From assembly GCF_016801865.2 (NCBI RefSeq), contig NC_068938.1, forward strand, positions 7,821,101 to 7,885,100: DNA of 64,000 nucleotides, read 5' to 3'. Under the pieces are notes generated by a model. The model ran no database searches. It saw nothing but the letters and a program-made list of their open reading frames with translations, and was not told the origin of the DNA. Origin of the DNA: Culex pipiens pallens. Lineage: Eukaryota > Arthropoda > Insecta > Diptera > Culicidae. Positions 44,901 to 55,466 of the stretch are shown here, piece by piece (the first letter of the stretch is position 1; every line of letters starts with the position of its first letter). Made by a program: the position numbers and the translations under genes.

Positions 44901-47681
44901 TTTCTTATAATAATTACATTTCTTTTACATGCTAAGTGGTATGGCTTAATGCTCTTCATCTTTGTTGTATTTTTCGTTTTATTATTAACTGATCACATTT
45001 AATTTATTTACTTCAAATTGTTTTACATTATTGCATTGAATAGAATACATTTGGGTAAAAAAGAAAAAAATCACTTTAACAACTAATCCTAACTTTAAAC
45101 TAAAAAAAAATTAAATTCATTGAAATATTCAAAATCATTTAAACGAGTAAATTCACTTCATGTTGGTTTTCGGAACAGTTGAAATATGTAACTTTTACAT
45201 TATATCAAAAATGAGGGGGGTGAAATGCGATTCCAATCATGCTAAATTTTATTTCAATTGAAATTTTTATCTTGAGTAAAAATAAATGCTTAAAATTGAG
45301 TTACTGAGTTACGAAACCTCTAGTACTATTTTTGGGTTGTTTGTAAAGAGAAGAATTTTGCCATTTTCCTTCTGGGTTTTTTTTTACAGTAAACAAAAAT
45401 ATAAAACTTCAAACCGCTAATAAAATTTTATTTTTTATTTTTTAAATTTTGAAATTTGAAAGAGTTATAAATGTGGCTTCTAAAAATAGGTTATGTAAAA
45501 ACTGATTTTTCAATTGCTGATTTTGCGTTTTCTTTAACGGTGTAAAGATATTTATTACGCCTTGAATTAAAAAACGAAGTTGACTTTATAGCTGTCGGCC
45601 ACCATTGCTAGTACCAACCACTAGTGTCTTCCTTTTTATCTACAAGGACTTCGCCGCCCTGGGCTCCTAAGTGTATGAAAGTATGGCACGGAGCGACGGC
45701 GCCGAATACCCATATTTACACAAAGAATTTTAGAGCGCCCGCCGCGGGATTCGAACCGGCGACCTCTGGATTGTGAGTCCAGTGCGCGGTCCGATTGATC
45801 CACACGGGCGGGACCTTGAATTATTTGTAATAAAAACGATTCAAATCATAAGTCGTTGCTGATATTTTTAAAAGTTTATATCACCCTTTTCATTATTAAC
45901 TCGTAGAAGAAGTGGGCAAAAATTTCAGAAAACTTGAAACACTGTATGAAAAATTATCTGCAATTAACTTAAAACAATTTAAAAAACATTTTTCTGCGTC
46001 GAGAATAATGTTTTGCATGATTGAATCAGTATAAAAGTATTTTAAAATATTGTAAAATTTCGAATAAAGGCAAATCAAAATTGTTGGCATCGTCCCGTAT
46101 TAAAAAAAAAGAATATCAAAAATTATGCAGTTGCAAAAAAAATAGATTTTTTACTGTCAAGAAAAAAATCAAAAAAATATTTTTTTTGAATTTTTTTATA
46201 TTGTTTGATAATGGGTTTGCTCTGTATAATGAACACCGAATGTTACTCTTCATTTCAACCAAGTTCTGATTAGGGGAAATTCTCGTCTGTTTGGCAGGTT
46301 AAGCACTCGCTCCTAACTTCATAAAATTTGCTGATTTTCATTATTTAAACAACTAATTTTCCAAAACTTTTGATAGAAACTTGCTTGCTCACTTCTTATT
46401 GAGTTATTTGTCACTCGATTTCAGTTGAAAAGCTTTTAATGAACTGTAATTGAATTTCAAATTGTTGATAAGGCAACATTATAGGCACGCTGGAATTAAA
46501 TGGTGTTCCCCTTATATTTATCGATTCATCGATACCAACAAAATGATTTTTAATGAAGTTGGCTTCAACTCAACTCACATTGAAAAACACTTTCAACATA
46601 AAAAAATTGCATCTTGCATAGGCTAGGTACTTGGATTCAGATGAAATTTAAAATATGTCAATTAAAAAAAAAATCAAAATTAATCACAATTTGTAGAAAA
46701 CAAACATTTTTAACAAGGAGTGGGTCACTCGAGTTTATACCCTAATGCAACAACAGGGCCCTGTAGGAAAATTAATAAGAGGAATAAATATGTTTTAAAC
46801 TGCAAAATAATCATTTTATTAAAATATCATAAGAATAGATGAACTTAATCAAAATCAATATTGTGTAGTCGGGTAATAATTTTAAAACTCAAGCTTTAGA
46901 TCTAAACTGGCTCCTCAAGATTTGTTGATATTGAGTTTATATTCAGCTTTCCACAAAGACCTGATTTCACCATCTCCAAATTCAACCCCAACATCAATTT
47001 CCATCAGCTTCAACTCTGACTTTTTTAAGCGACCGGCTCCAAGGCCTTGCTAAATTTCAAGTAAAATAATCATCAAGTAAAGTCACATTCAATCAAAGAA
47101 ACCCCGTTTCGCACCTCAACAGCTTCTCGGCCCAACGCTCTTCCTGGCCAGCGCCTACTACATGACGTCCCAACCGCTCGAGCTGGACCGCATGGTGATG
47201 CTGTGGGGCATGTGCATGCTGACGGCCTGGATCGCCCAGCTGACCGGTCTGCTCGCCGGAAGTTCACTGCCACTAGAGGTAATTCCATAAACCGCAACTT
47301 TTACACTAATTTTAAAGTTTGTTTTCCCTCTTCCAGCTCAGCGTGTTCTGCGTGCCCTGCTCGCTCATCCCGATGCTGATGTTTTGCGGCTTTTTCGTGC
47401 GCTTCCGGGAGATGTTTGACTTTCTGGTGCCGTTCACGTACTTGGGCTACTTCCGGTACAGCTTCGAGGGCGCCATGCAGGCCATCTATGGCTTTGGGCG
47501 GGAGAATCTGCCGTGTGCGGAGTCGTTTTGCTACTTTGGCAAGGTGTCCAAGTTTCTGGAGAGCTTCGACATGGTCGAGAATACGTTTGTGATGGATGTG
47601 GCAGGGTTGGGGGTGTGGATCGTGGCGATGCACGTGGTGCTGTTTGGCAGTTTGGCGTGGAAGATCAGGAGGAATCAGTGA
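41930..47681 (+). CDS. Gene 4: ABCG half-transporter, complete (618 aa)
   Basis: Coding exons are 41930-42156, 42225-43252, 43313-43413, 47123-47278 and 47337-47681 (TGA). Phases join to 619 codons. The ATG has good context (ACA before, G after). NBD: Walker A GPSGAGKST about 59-67, Q-loop Gln about 105, signature ISGGEKKRLS about 160-169, Walker B FFDEP about 182-186, H-loop His about 217. A Ser-rich linker (SESSSDSS) of about 60 residues precedes the TMD. TM region: MKMRIMTHLFVGLLIGVVFW, then FPLETAVFLREQKNNWYSLK, then MQAIYGFGRENLPCAESFC and a final helix with a basic end. The TMD is cut by two introns not found in the other members (after DFPFL and after SLPLE). Intron 3 is 3.7 kb. Substrate and partner are unknown. 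Confidence 0.93.
45590..45812 (-). mobile_element. tRNA-derived SINE
   Basis: On the minus strand it has A-box TGGATCAATCGG (45791-45802), anticodon-arm-like CTGGACTCACAATCCAG and B-box GGTTCGAATCC (45747-45757). The acceptor ends pair partly (GCCCG with CGGGC), but the D-arm region is wrong, so I call it a SINE and not a tRNA gene. A GC-rich body continues to about 45590. Confidence 0.65.
46305..46510 (+). repeat. Interspersed repeat, 'GCTCACTTCCTATTGAGC' family, copy 2
   Basis: It begins AGCACTCGCTCCTAACTTCAT and carries TTGCTCACTTCTTATTGAG and TTCAGTTGAAAAGCTTTTAATG. It is collinear with copies at 8160-8320 and 50050-50225. Confidence 0.6.
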
Positions 47682-47783
47682 GGGGGAGAGGGTTAGGTTT
47701 AAGGTGAATATGCATTTTATATCAGTTTTTTTGTACATAATTTAGGATGAGGCTGTTTTGGAAAGTAAAGAATTTCTTTTTTA

Positions 47784-47789
47784 AATAAA
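47784..47789 (+). promoter_or_regulatory. Poly(A) signal of gene 4
   Basis: AATAAA lies 103 nt after the gene 4 stop codon and only 185 nt before the gene 5 ATG. The gene 5 promoter must be within or very near this short interval unless the two are co-transcribed. A TCAGT initiator-like motif occurs at 47858-47862. Confidence 0.6.
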
Positions 47790-47960
47790 TCTCGTTTGTT
47801 TTCACCGTTTGATGACAGTTCAGAATGGCAAACGATTTGCTGATTGCAGCTTCCTTATCAGTGGTGCAGTTTGATACAAACGTAACAAGGGTTTGCATTG
47901 TACAGCTGATAAGATTCTTAGCAAGTAGGTTAGCAGCTGAGTGAAACCAGTTGTTAAGTG

Positions 47961-47984
47961 ATGCCCAACCAGAATGCAGCCTAG
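47961..47984 (+). other. Upstream ORF overlapping the gene 5 start
   Basis: ATG at 47961 opens a 7-residue frame ending TAG at 47982-47984, overlapping the main ATG (47974) in another frame. Confidence 0.45.
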
Positions 47985-49776
47985 CAAGACTTTGGACGTA
48001 ACGTTCCCTCTGGTATCCAAAGAGACTCAGCTTTCGTTTAATGGTCTAACGTATTCCGCATCTCGAGTGAAGCCGATTTTGGACAATATCTCGGGAACGT
48101 TTCGTTCTGGGAGGCTTACGGCCATCATCGGACCATCCGGTGCTGGGAAATCAAGCTTGTTGAATGCTTTGAGCGGATTAAGGTAAGGGGACGTTAACCG
48201 ATCATCACTTGGTATGATCACTCGTGATTTCAGAGCAAAAGGTGTTCACGGAACAATCTTGATCAACAATGAGATTCAGGATCAGCAGCAATATCGCAGA
48301 CTGGTGACCTACAACACACAAGAAGTCGCATTGCTTCCGAATCTTACCGTTCGAGAAACCCTGGAATATGCCGTCGATCTACGCACTCGATCATCTTCAA
48401 CGAAGAAGCAGAAGATCGTTCAGGATATCATCTCCGTTCTCGCACTCCAGAAATGCATCAACACCCAAGCTCGACTGCTTTCCGGTGGTGAGCGGAAGCG
48501 ACTCTCGATCGGACAGGACTTGATATCGAACCCGAAGATCATGCTGTTTGATGAACCTACCAGCGGGCTGGACAGCGAATCTTCGTATCAGATGGTTTCG
48601 TACTTGAAGGAGTTGACGAAGCAAGATCGTTGCGTGATCAGTGTGATTCATCAGCCAAGCTCGGATCTGCTGGAGTTGTTTGACGATCTGTACGTTCTGT
48701 CCGATGGAAAGTGCATGTACAGTGGTAGTCTGCACGATTTGATCCCATGGTTTGAGTCCGTGGGACTCATCTGTCCGCAGTATTACAATCGAGCGGACTT
48801 TGGTAAGCTTTTTCGGTAGCGTTTTCAGCAGCTAGTAACCTTCTTTTTTCGTAGTCGTCAAACTAGCTTCAACGAGAAACCCAGACAAGAGTAAGATATA
48901 CCAACTAATGTACCAAATGGAATCCGTGAACAAGGATAAACCACTAGCACTGTTGCCAAGCGAGCAAAACCGTCCCAAAGGTAGACAGTATCCCACGTCA
49001 GCGTTCAACCAATTAATCACCCTAACACGACGCACCACGCTGGGAACCGTTCGGAACTTTTCCCTGTCCGTGCTACGATTCATTGGCCTTATAATCTTCA
49101 GCCTGTTCATGGGATTAATCTACCGCGATATCGGAAAAGACGCATCCAACATCATCTCCAACACCGCCTTCATCAACCTCAGTCTGGCCAACGTAGTTTT
49201 CGTCAATTCCGTCGCCGTAATCCTGAGCTGTAAGTCCACGCGTACCTCACGCTTCGATCAAAGCAACCACTGACCATCCCCTCTCACTTCACAGTCCCAA
49301 CCGAAGCGTCGGTCTTCCTGCGCGAGTACCGTGCCAACTGCTACTCGGTCGCGGCCTACTACTGCTCCAAACTTTTCGCCGACTTTATCCCCATGATGGC
49401 GGGCAACTGTTGCTTCTTCGCGATTGGTTACTTCCTAACCGGTCAACCGGCGGAACTGGAACGCGCCGTTGGCTACGGGCTCGTGGTCCTGCTGATGGGG
49501 TGGTTCGCACAGATCTACGGAATCTGCAGTGGGTGTGTGTTTTCGATTGAAATTGGAACGTTTTTGATGCCGAGTTCGCTGCTGCCGATGTTGCTCTTTG
49601 GAGGGTTCTTCATCCGGTTTGATGAGTTGAGTGTGGCGCTTAAGCCGCTGGTGTACACTTCTCCGTTTGGGTATGCTTTTAAGGCGATCGGACAGGCCCT
49701 GTACGGAAACAATCGGACAGATGTTGGGTGCAGTGAGGGGGTGAATGTTTTTATACGAGTGGGGAAGATATTTTGA
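47974..49776 (+). pseudogene. Gene 5: ABCG half-transporter broken in its last exon
   Basis: Exons are 47974-48182, 48234-48802, 48855-49229 and 49295-49776. Phases are consistent, and the frame reads 544 residues before a premature TGA. The NBD is intact: Walker A GPSGAGKSS about 53-61, Q-loop Gln about 99, signature LSGGERKRLS about 152-161, Walker B LFDEP about 174-178, His about 209. The TMD runs normally through LYGNNRTDVGC. Then, compared with gene 6, one T is missing in ATATTTTG at about 49768-49774, giving the stop. The other frame continues as LDMENVDYWSEVSGLGII to 49834, where a 1.6-kb element enters. The last helix continues at 51455-51511. The sister gene is gene 6. The NBD shows no decay, so the breaks are recent, or a truncated protein lacking the last helix is made. 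Confidence 0.85.
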
Positions 49777-49834
49777 AAATGTTAGATATGGAAAATGTCG
49801 ATTATTGGAGTGAGGTATCGGGATTGGGTATCAT

Positions 49835-51454
49835 CCCAAGTAGCACTCACAACTTGTCGACTGTTGAATAATAGTTAGACAGCTGTTTTGGATGAACATA
49901 CGAGAAAAAATGTCAACGTTAGTTACATATCAGTTTGTTTCACTACTTGTATAACTGACTTATGTAACTCATGAGATGTGTGCTATACAAGTGTTAAAAC
50001 ACAGTCAACTTCACTCTTGTCCAACTTTTACACACAACATAGGCAATATGTACTCGCTCCTAACTCCATCCAATTTGCTGATTTTCACTATTAAAACAAT
50101 TTATTTTGGAACACTTTTGATAAAAACTTACTTGCTCACTTCCTATTGAGCTATTTATCACTTTATTTCACTCGAAAACACTTTTTATGAGCTGTAATTG
50201 AACGTCAAAATGCTGATATGCCAAGATGCTGTTTCCTCATCTGCAATGTTTTACTCGAAAACAGTTTGTTGAATAAAAACAATATTGCACTGTTTGTTTC
50301 ACTGCTTATCTAACATTGTCTTGTGACGGCATCTTCTAAAAAATGGGCGTGGCCAACCATTCTTTAAATAACCTTAGGTTTTCTCGCTTTGTGACACAAA
50401 TGTTATCGGAGAATAGATTATATAACTGATGCTCAACATACATATTCAACTTGACAATGCGTGTTGTTAGGTGGTGTAAATTTGTACATGAGGAATTTAG
50501 AGTTTCAAAAATGTTTATGTATTGAAGATGGCAATAGTTTTGATTGTTGACCGATTCATTTGTGAACATATCGCTGGTAAAAGCTACAAAAATTATCAGC
50601 TTATAGAGTTTATGATAGAGAAAACAACAAATCAAAATCATACCGATTTTCAATATTACTCCGTGGTACGGTAATCGAAATGACAGTTGAAACGGTTTGT
50701 TATAACAAAGTTATATAGTGGAGTTATAAAAACTGATTTGAAACAAACTTATATAACTTCAATTCCAATGACAGCCTTCGTTGGAGTTGAGTTTTTTAGC
50801 TAACAAAACAGACAGCAGCCTTCTTATTGACGCTTGGGCCAGCTTGTTTACTATGAAGCCCCGTGGAGAGATGTGGAAGCGCGCCTGGACCTGCCGTGGA
50901 GATAACAACAAATCGTCGAAGTCATCGGATCCAATCTTGGGACAGAGGAAGTTCATCAAAAAAGGAAAATTTAAAAGTTCTCCATGCAGGGAATTTCACA
51001 CTAATCACATGCGCGCCATGATTGTTTTTCTTTTTTTTAAATTCAATTTCGAATTATTTTAAAAGAATCTTGCAGAAACAAGCGTACTTTTTTAATTAGC
51101 TTCGTCGTTGACTAAAATTCTAATAAGAAACGTTTGTTTACATGTAAGTTAGTCGACGGTTAGATAGCTGTTTTCAATCTAACTTTCCTTTCCAGTGTGC
51201 GCTTTGATTTGACAGCACAGCCGTAAACCACGCCCCTTTTTTTCGTTGAATCTCTTGTTAGATGGCACAGTGTTGTCAAATACATTTGTACAACTTACTC
51301 TGATAACTTGCATCTTTTTCTGGCAAGTTATACAACAGAAAAAAGTGCGCTTTTTCCAGTTCACAGGAGTTGTAGATCAAGTTGTGACAACGAGGCGGAT
51401 TGGTTATACAACCAGTTAGGAAATACGTTTATCTGACAAAGTGTGCTGCTTGGG
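49835..51454. mobile_element. 1.6-kb TIR element inserted in the last exon of gene 5
   Basis: The ends are CCCAAGTAGCAC (49835) and GTGCTGCTTGGG (to 51454), inverted with one mismatch. Flanks ATCAT (49830-49834) and ATTAT (51455-51459) form an imperfect 5-bp repeat; removing the element plus one flank restores the exon frame. ACAACTTG-type subterminal motifs occur near both ends, and a 'GCTCACTTCCTATTGAGC' repeat (50050-50225) lies inside. I see no transposase ORF and could not name the superfamily. Confidence 0.75.
50050..50225 (+). repeat. Interspersed repeat, 'GCTCACTTCCTATTGAGC' family, copy 3
   Basis: It begins ACTCGCTCCTAACTCCATCC and has TTGCTCACTTCCTATTGAGC, as in copies 1 and 2. It is nested in the gene 5 insertion. 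Confidence 0.6.
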
Positions 51455-51511
51455 ATTATAGTTGTGCTGCATGTTGTGCTATTTATTTGTTTGCTGATTA
51501 AAGTTAAGTAG
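51455..51511 (+). pseudogene. Orphaned 3' end of the gene 5 coding sequence
   Basis: After the insertion the reading frame gives VVLHVVLFICLLIKVK then TAG (51509-51511). This matches the final helix and basic end of gene 6 (VMHVVVYVCLWVKVR). It places the original gene 5 stop and shows that the insertion split the last exon. Confidence 0.85.
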
Positions 51512-52439
51512 CTTGGGCATGTTGTTCAATAGTACTTCTTTCTTGTGATGACATCATGTACGAAAGTTCAATATTTTTTTTAAATTTAAGATGTTTTATG
51601 GACAACTACCCTCTTGTTGTCAATATCAAAGAGATCATCGAGGAAGTGAAAGACTCGATTAAACATATTATCTTCCTGATACCAAGCTATACCGGAGAGC
51701 ATTTCTTGAGCAAATTAAATTCAAAGGACCATCGACGGAGGCATTAATCGAGCTATCGAGACATGAAAAGCATCGATAGATGGAGCAATATTGAAGAAGC
51801 GAAGATCGACAACCAGAGAGTCGACTGTTTCCCTTCTGACTTTGACGAAAATGAAGAAGTTAATCAAGATTTTTTTCTCTATCTTTAAAATTTGTTTTTC
51901 ACGTTCGCATAAATGTCAGAATTCAAGATTGTCCCTTCAGGTTCTGTCATGTCCTTTGAATTTGAATTCAGTTTTGAGTTAACATGTTTTCAATTTGTAA
52001 CAAGAATTATTTTCTTCTGATTTTTACAATTCATTTAAATATTTTGAAATGATTATTTTTTAAGTTTAACAGCTTATTATCATTTTTTATAAAGTGACTT
52101 AAAGATTCATAAAAATTTGACAGCAATCCATACAAACTTGTTATGTGAATTGTGAACGGAATTCTGACCAATATTTGGCAAAGTTGTAGGAAATCTGGAA
52201 AAATAGGTACACTTAAAAAAAATCACAATTCAAAAAAAATCTACGCAAAAACAGTAATAATGAAAATTTTATTTTTTTAAAGGTATTTGAAATTTAAAAA
52301 AGAAAACTTTTGAGCTTAGACCCAGGAAGTAAAGACATATTTGCCGTTAATTTTATTTTTTGAAAAAAAAAATATTTTTAAAGACTTTAAAAATACAAAC
52401 CAAAAAAAAATCTCTACACCCCAAACCCAGTCACTAAGC
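51512..52439. other. AT-rich intergenic DNA, no gene seen
   Basis: Two open frames of 63 codons (51556-51982) lack family features. Nothing else is recognised. Confidence 0.4.
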
Positions 52440-52448
52440 GAACTTTGA

Positions 52449-53052
52449 CAATTCGTCAGCTGTGTGCTATCTTGTGACAACGACCATTTAGTACTTTTCG
52501 AGAAAATCGATTTTTAAAGTTTGATGATAAATATTTTCAAAACTATCAATGGTAGAGCCAAACCCTTTGAAGCAAACGGTTCGTATACTATCGTTTAACA
52601 AACGCTCCAAGTAATCAAAAATCTGAAAAGCACGTGTCACAAGTGTGTTTCGAAAGTAAAATTGTACTACGTGTCACAAGTGTGCACAGAACTTCCATAC
52701 AAACTAAAATAGACTTAAATCAATAGTTTAACCGACTTAATCAGTATATTTTCAAAAACAAAAGATTGCATTGCCTTCAGAAAATGTGTATCAACATAAA
52801 TTTGGGAAAAACAAGACAAAATTTCCACATTTTCCAACAACATGTATGACGTGTCACAAGTGTGCACGATCATTTTGATGATAAATTGGTCTATGTCACA
52901 AGTGTGTATTGCGATATCCGGGAAACGGAAGCGAGTTTCCAAAATCGGGTTAAAGCATCTTGTAGTGTTTGTTAAGTATAGCAAAACGTCATCATTACTC
53001 ATTTTCGACCAAAATGGTCTACGTCACAAGATAGCACACAGCTGACGAATTG
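52449..53052. mobile_element. TIR element with repeated GTGTCACAAGTGTG motifs
   Basis: Exact 30-bp inverted ends (52449-52478 and 53023-53052, containing GTCAGCTGTGTGCTATCTTG) bound a 604-bp interior. ACGTGTCACAAGTGTG or a close variant occurs at about 52632, 52669, 52849 and 52892. The shared GTCACAAG core also lies in the TIRs. No transposase ORF is present and the family is unknown. Confidence 0.7.
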
Positions 53053-53215
53053 TTGAACTTTGAAAAGCGTCGAAAAGGAGAACTTTTCAAACTTAAGAAC
53101 AAAATTGTGAGTTTGGCTTGTTTCATGTGACTCTGGAACTTTTTAAATGTCGTTTATCAGGCGTTATTTTGTCTGTTTTTTTTTCTAACATTTCCTGTAA
53201 TTTTTGATAACATTT

Positions 53216-53405
53216 AAGGAGGTATTAGACTATGACAAACAAACAAACTTGCACTTTTTGACAGTTAGCCTGCTTTGTTTGTTTGCCTTCATTTGTTTGC
53301 AGCAACGTTAGCCTGCATACATTTTGCTTTGTTTGCGAGTGTGGCAAACTGTCAAGCAAGATAAAGTTCGAGTTTGTGTGTTTGTCATAGTCTAATACCT
53401 CCTTT
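53216..53405. mobile_element. Short MITE, AAGGAGGTATTAGACTATG ends
   Basis: The inverted ends AAGGAGGTATTAGACTATGA and their complement at the right end are perfect over at least 25 bp. The interior is CAAACAAACAA-rich and 190 bp long overall. The target duplication is unclear. Confidence 0.7.
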
Positions 53406-53849
53406 GGTATGCGTTTTTTTTTCAATAACCCACATTATACCTCTATGTTTATGTTTACAATTTAAATGCTTACGGTATGATTTTATAGCAAAAAAAAAAA
53501 TTAAAAACAAGCAAAAAATTTAAGACATGGATGTAAAAATATGAAGAAAAAAACTAGCGACTGGTGATATGAGGGTTTAGAATAAGCCAAATACTATTAG
53601 AAAAACTTAAATGAAACAAGATATATGCAATTTGAAATGGATGTTTAAAATAAAACAAGAAAAACCTGAAACTTGAGAAGTAAATCGTTTTAAAAAAAAA
53701 CATAATTTGCTCAAAATGACTAAATATATGAAAAAGAATTATTTTCAAAGAAAAAAAAGGCAATAGGGGGTTAATTTATAGATGTTAAATCGAAGTTGAA
53801 AACAAAAAGTGTAATTTTTGTTATCGACGACCAAATGGAGCAAGAGGAA

Positions 53850-54200
53850 CAATTTTTTTTTTTTTTTTTTTTTTTTTAATTAATACCGAATTACGCACTT
53901 CCCAGCAGAAGCTGGGAATATTTCACCTACCTTTTATTTTTTTTAAAGGTTAGGCTCGGACTGCTATGCACGTATGCCAGTGAGAAAAGTTTCTCTTTAA
54001 AGGCTGTGCAAACTATTACATAAATTAAAAACTATAGATAAATTCTAAATCATAAAAACACTGGGTGCGGGTTGTACTCGTGTATGTGTATGGTTTCACG
54101 AGCAATTGTTCCTTTTGCCCGATATGATCGTCTCGCACCACTTTCCCCTAAATATTATTTTGGTGATAAGACCTCTAAGACCTCACAAAATGAAAAAAAA
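53850..54200 (-). repeat. Possible 3' end of a minus-strand retroposon
   Basis: A run of about 28 T is followed by GC-richer sequence (CCGAATTACGCACTTCCCAGC, then GGTGCGGGTTGTACTCG). This is the pattern of a poly(A)-tailed insert in reverse orientation. No ORF is recognisable. Confidence 0.35.
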
Positions 54201-54529
54201 AGAATCAGAAAAAAAGTTATTTGGTTTAGAAAAAAGTTTTTATTTAAAATTTATGTCGTGTCTTGTCTTAGTCTATTTTGAAATTAAGTCCAGACTCGAT
54301 TATCCGAAGGCATGTATAAACAAAAAAATCGCATGTTTTTATTTTTTTTACCGTATCATTAAATTTGAGTTCTGCGACTAGGGGAAATATACTCATTCTA
54401 AGCCTAATAAGCGGTCGTGCTTGATGAAATTTACTAAAACCAAGTACACCAACGAGTAGAGCGACTTTTTGTGAACATTTTTGTTTATTTTCACTTTACT
54501 CAAAGTTATTCTATCTTTTTTACAAGCAT

Positions 54530-55013
54530 TTAACGGTGCACATCAATCAGAGCTTTTGCACCAAGATTTTTGAAACAAATATTTAAGTATTTTCGGATCG
54601 GGGGGAAATATACCATTTCTCAGCCTATTTCTTTTATCGGCCTATCAGCACTTTGATCATGAATTACAACTTTCATAAAGTGTTTTTGACTGTTCCAAAG
54701 TAATAAATAGCTCAAACAAAAGTGAGCCATCAACTCTTCATTGTTGATACATCTGAAAATGTTAATTTAATAGCGCAAAACGGCAAAAGTGATGAGAATT
54801 GGTCGAACGACTTAGACTGATTAAAATTGGTATATTTCCCCTACGGGAACTATCGATATAATTTTTTATTCATCCCCTAAACTACTGCCTACTAAGCGAT
54901 TTACAACCAAATTTGACTATTTTTACAATCAGATTGATGCACAATTGGGTCCGTAAGTTTGTCAGTTTTTGAAAAAGAAGACAACAACTTCCTTGATTGC
55001 TGTGCACCCTTAA
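54530..55013. mobile_element. TTAA-flanked MITE, second copy, interrupted
   Basis: TTAA at 54530-54533 and 55010-55013 and the GGTGCACATCAA / TGCTGTGCACC ends match 13364-13617. The interior is collinear with that copy except for the insertion at about 54599-54842. Confidence 0.7.
54599..54842. mobile_element. Nested MITE, GGGGAAATATACCA ends
   Basis: GGGGAAATATACCATTT at 54601 is inverted as AATTGGTATATTTCCCC at the right end (to about 54841). Removing it reconnects the two halves of the TTAA MITE. A related single end, GGGGAAATATACTCATTCT, is at 54382. Confidence 0.65.
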
Positions 55014-55261
55014 AAAAATATTTCCCGCAAATGTATTCTAATCAGACGAGAATGCATTGGGCCACACCTATCTATTTTCAGCTTAGGTTTTTTTTTCTTC
55101 CAGCGCTCTTTTAGTGCTGCCAATTATGATGAAATTTTGAGCGAACACTCACGAAAATTAGCATTTTTAGAGAAAGTTTCCTGGCATCACTGGCTCACTT
55201 CAACAGGCGCTGCTAGTGGTGTCAAACGTCAAAAGACTAAGCGCTTTTTTTTTTTGTTTTT

Positions 55262-55297
<36 letters not shown>

Positions 55298-55466
55298 GCG
55301 CTATGGCGACTAACTAATGTTTAAAAGCTCATGTTTCCGGTAGTTGGAAGTAATTTTTTACCTTAAGCGCTCTGAAAACGTTTGCGCAGAACAACGATTT
55401 TTTTTGTGATTTGATTATCCAAAGTGAGTTTTTCCAAGGCTTTCGAATAATCGAGTCTGGACTGTA

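Larger units (their letters stand above)
43414..47122 (+). other. Intron 3 of gene 4 (3.7 kb)
   Basis: The donor is GTAAGT and the acceptor GCACCTCAACAG. It is AT-rich and contains a SINE (45590-45812), a fragment of the 'GCTCACTTCCTATTGAGC' family (46305-46510), a possible minus-strand retroposon tail (poly-T near 44870 next to complement-of-AATAAA at about 44890), and other repeat-like sequence. Confidence 0.75.
54287..55466. mobile_element. Possible pogo/Tc1-like composite, inverted GTCCAGACTCGATTAT ends
   Basis: GTCCAGACTCGATTATCCGA near 54287 is repeated inverted as TCGAATAATCGAGTCTGGAC near 55466. The interval holds the nested MITEs at 54530-55013 and a long T-rich tract (55242-55294). 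It has no transposase. The ends could instead belong to two separate elements. Confidence 0.45.

Noticed and set aside
45735..45812. tRNA gene with CAC anticodon
   Set aside because: The acceptor partly pairs, but the D-arm cannot form and a SINE body follows.
49295..49776. Natural short C-terminus for gene 5
   Set aside because: The lost tail is still recognisable in another frame and beyond the insertion, and aligns with gene 6; a break is the simpler reading. Expression of the truncated form is not excluded.
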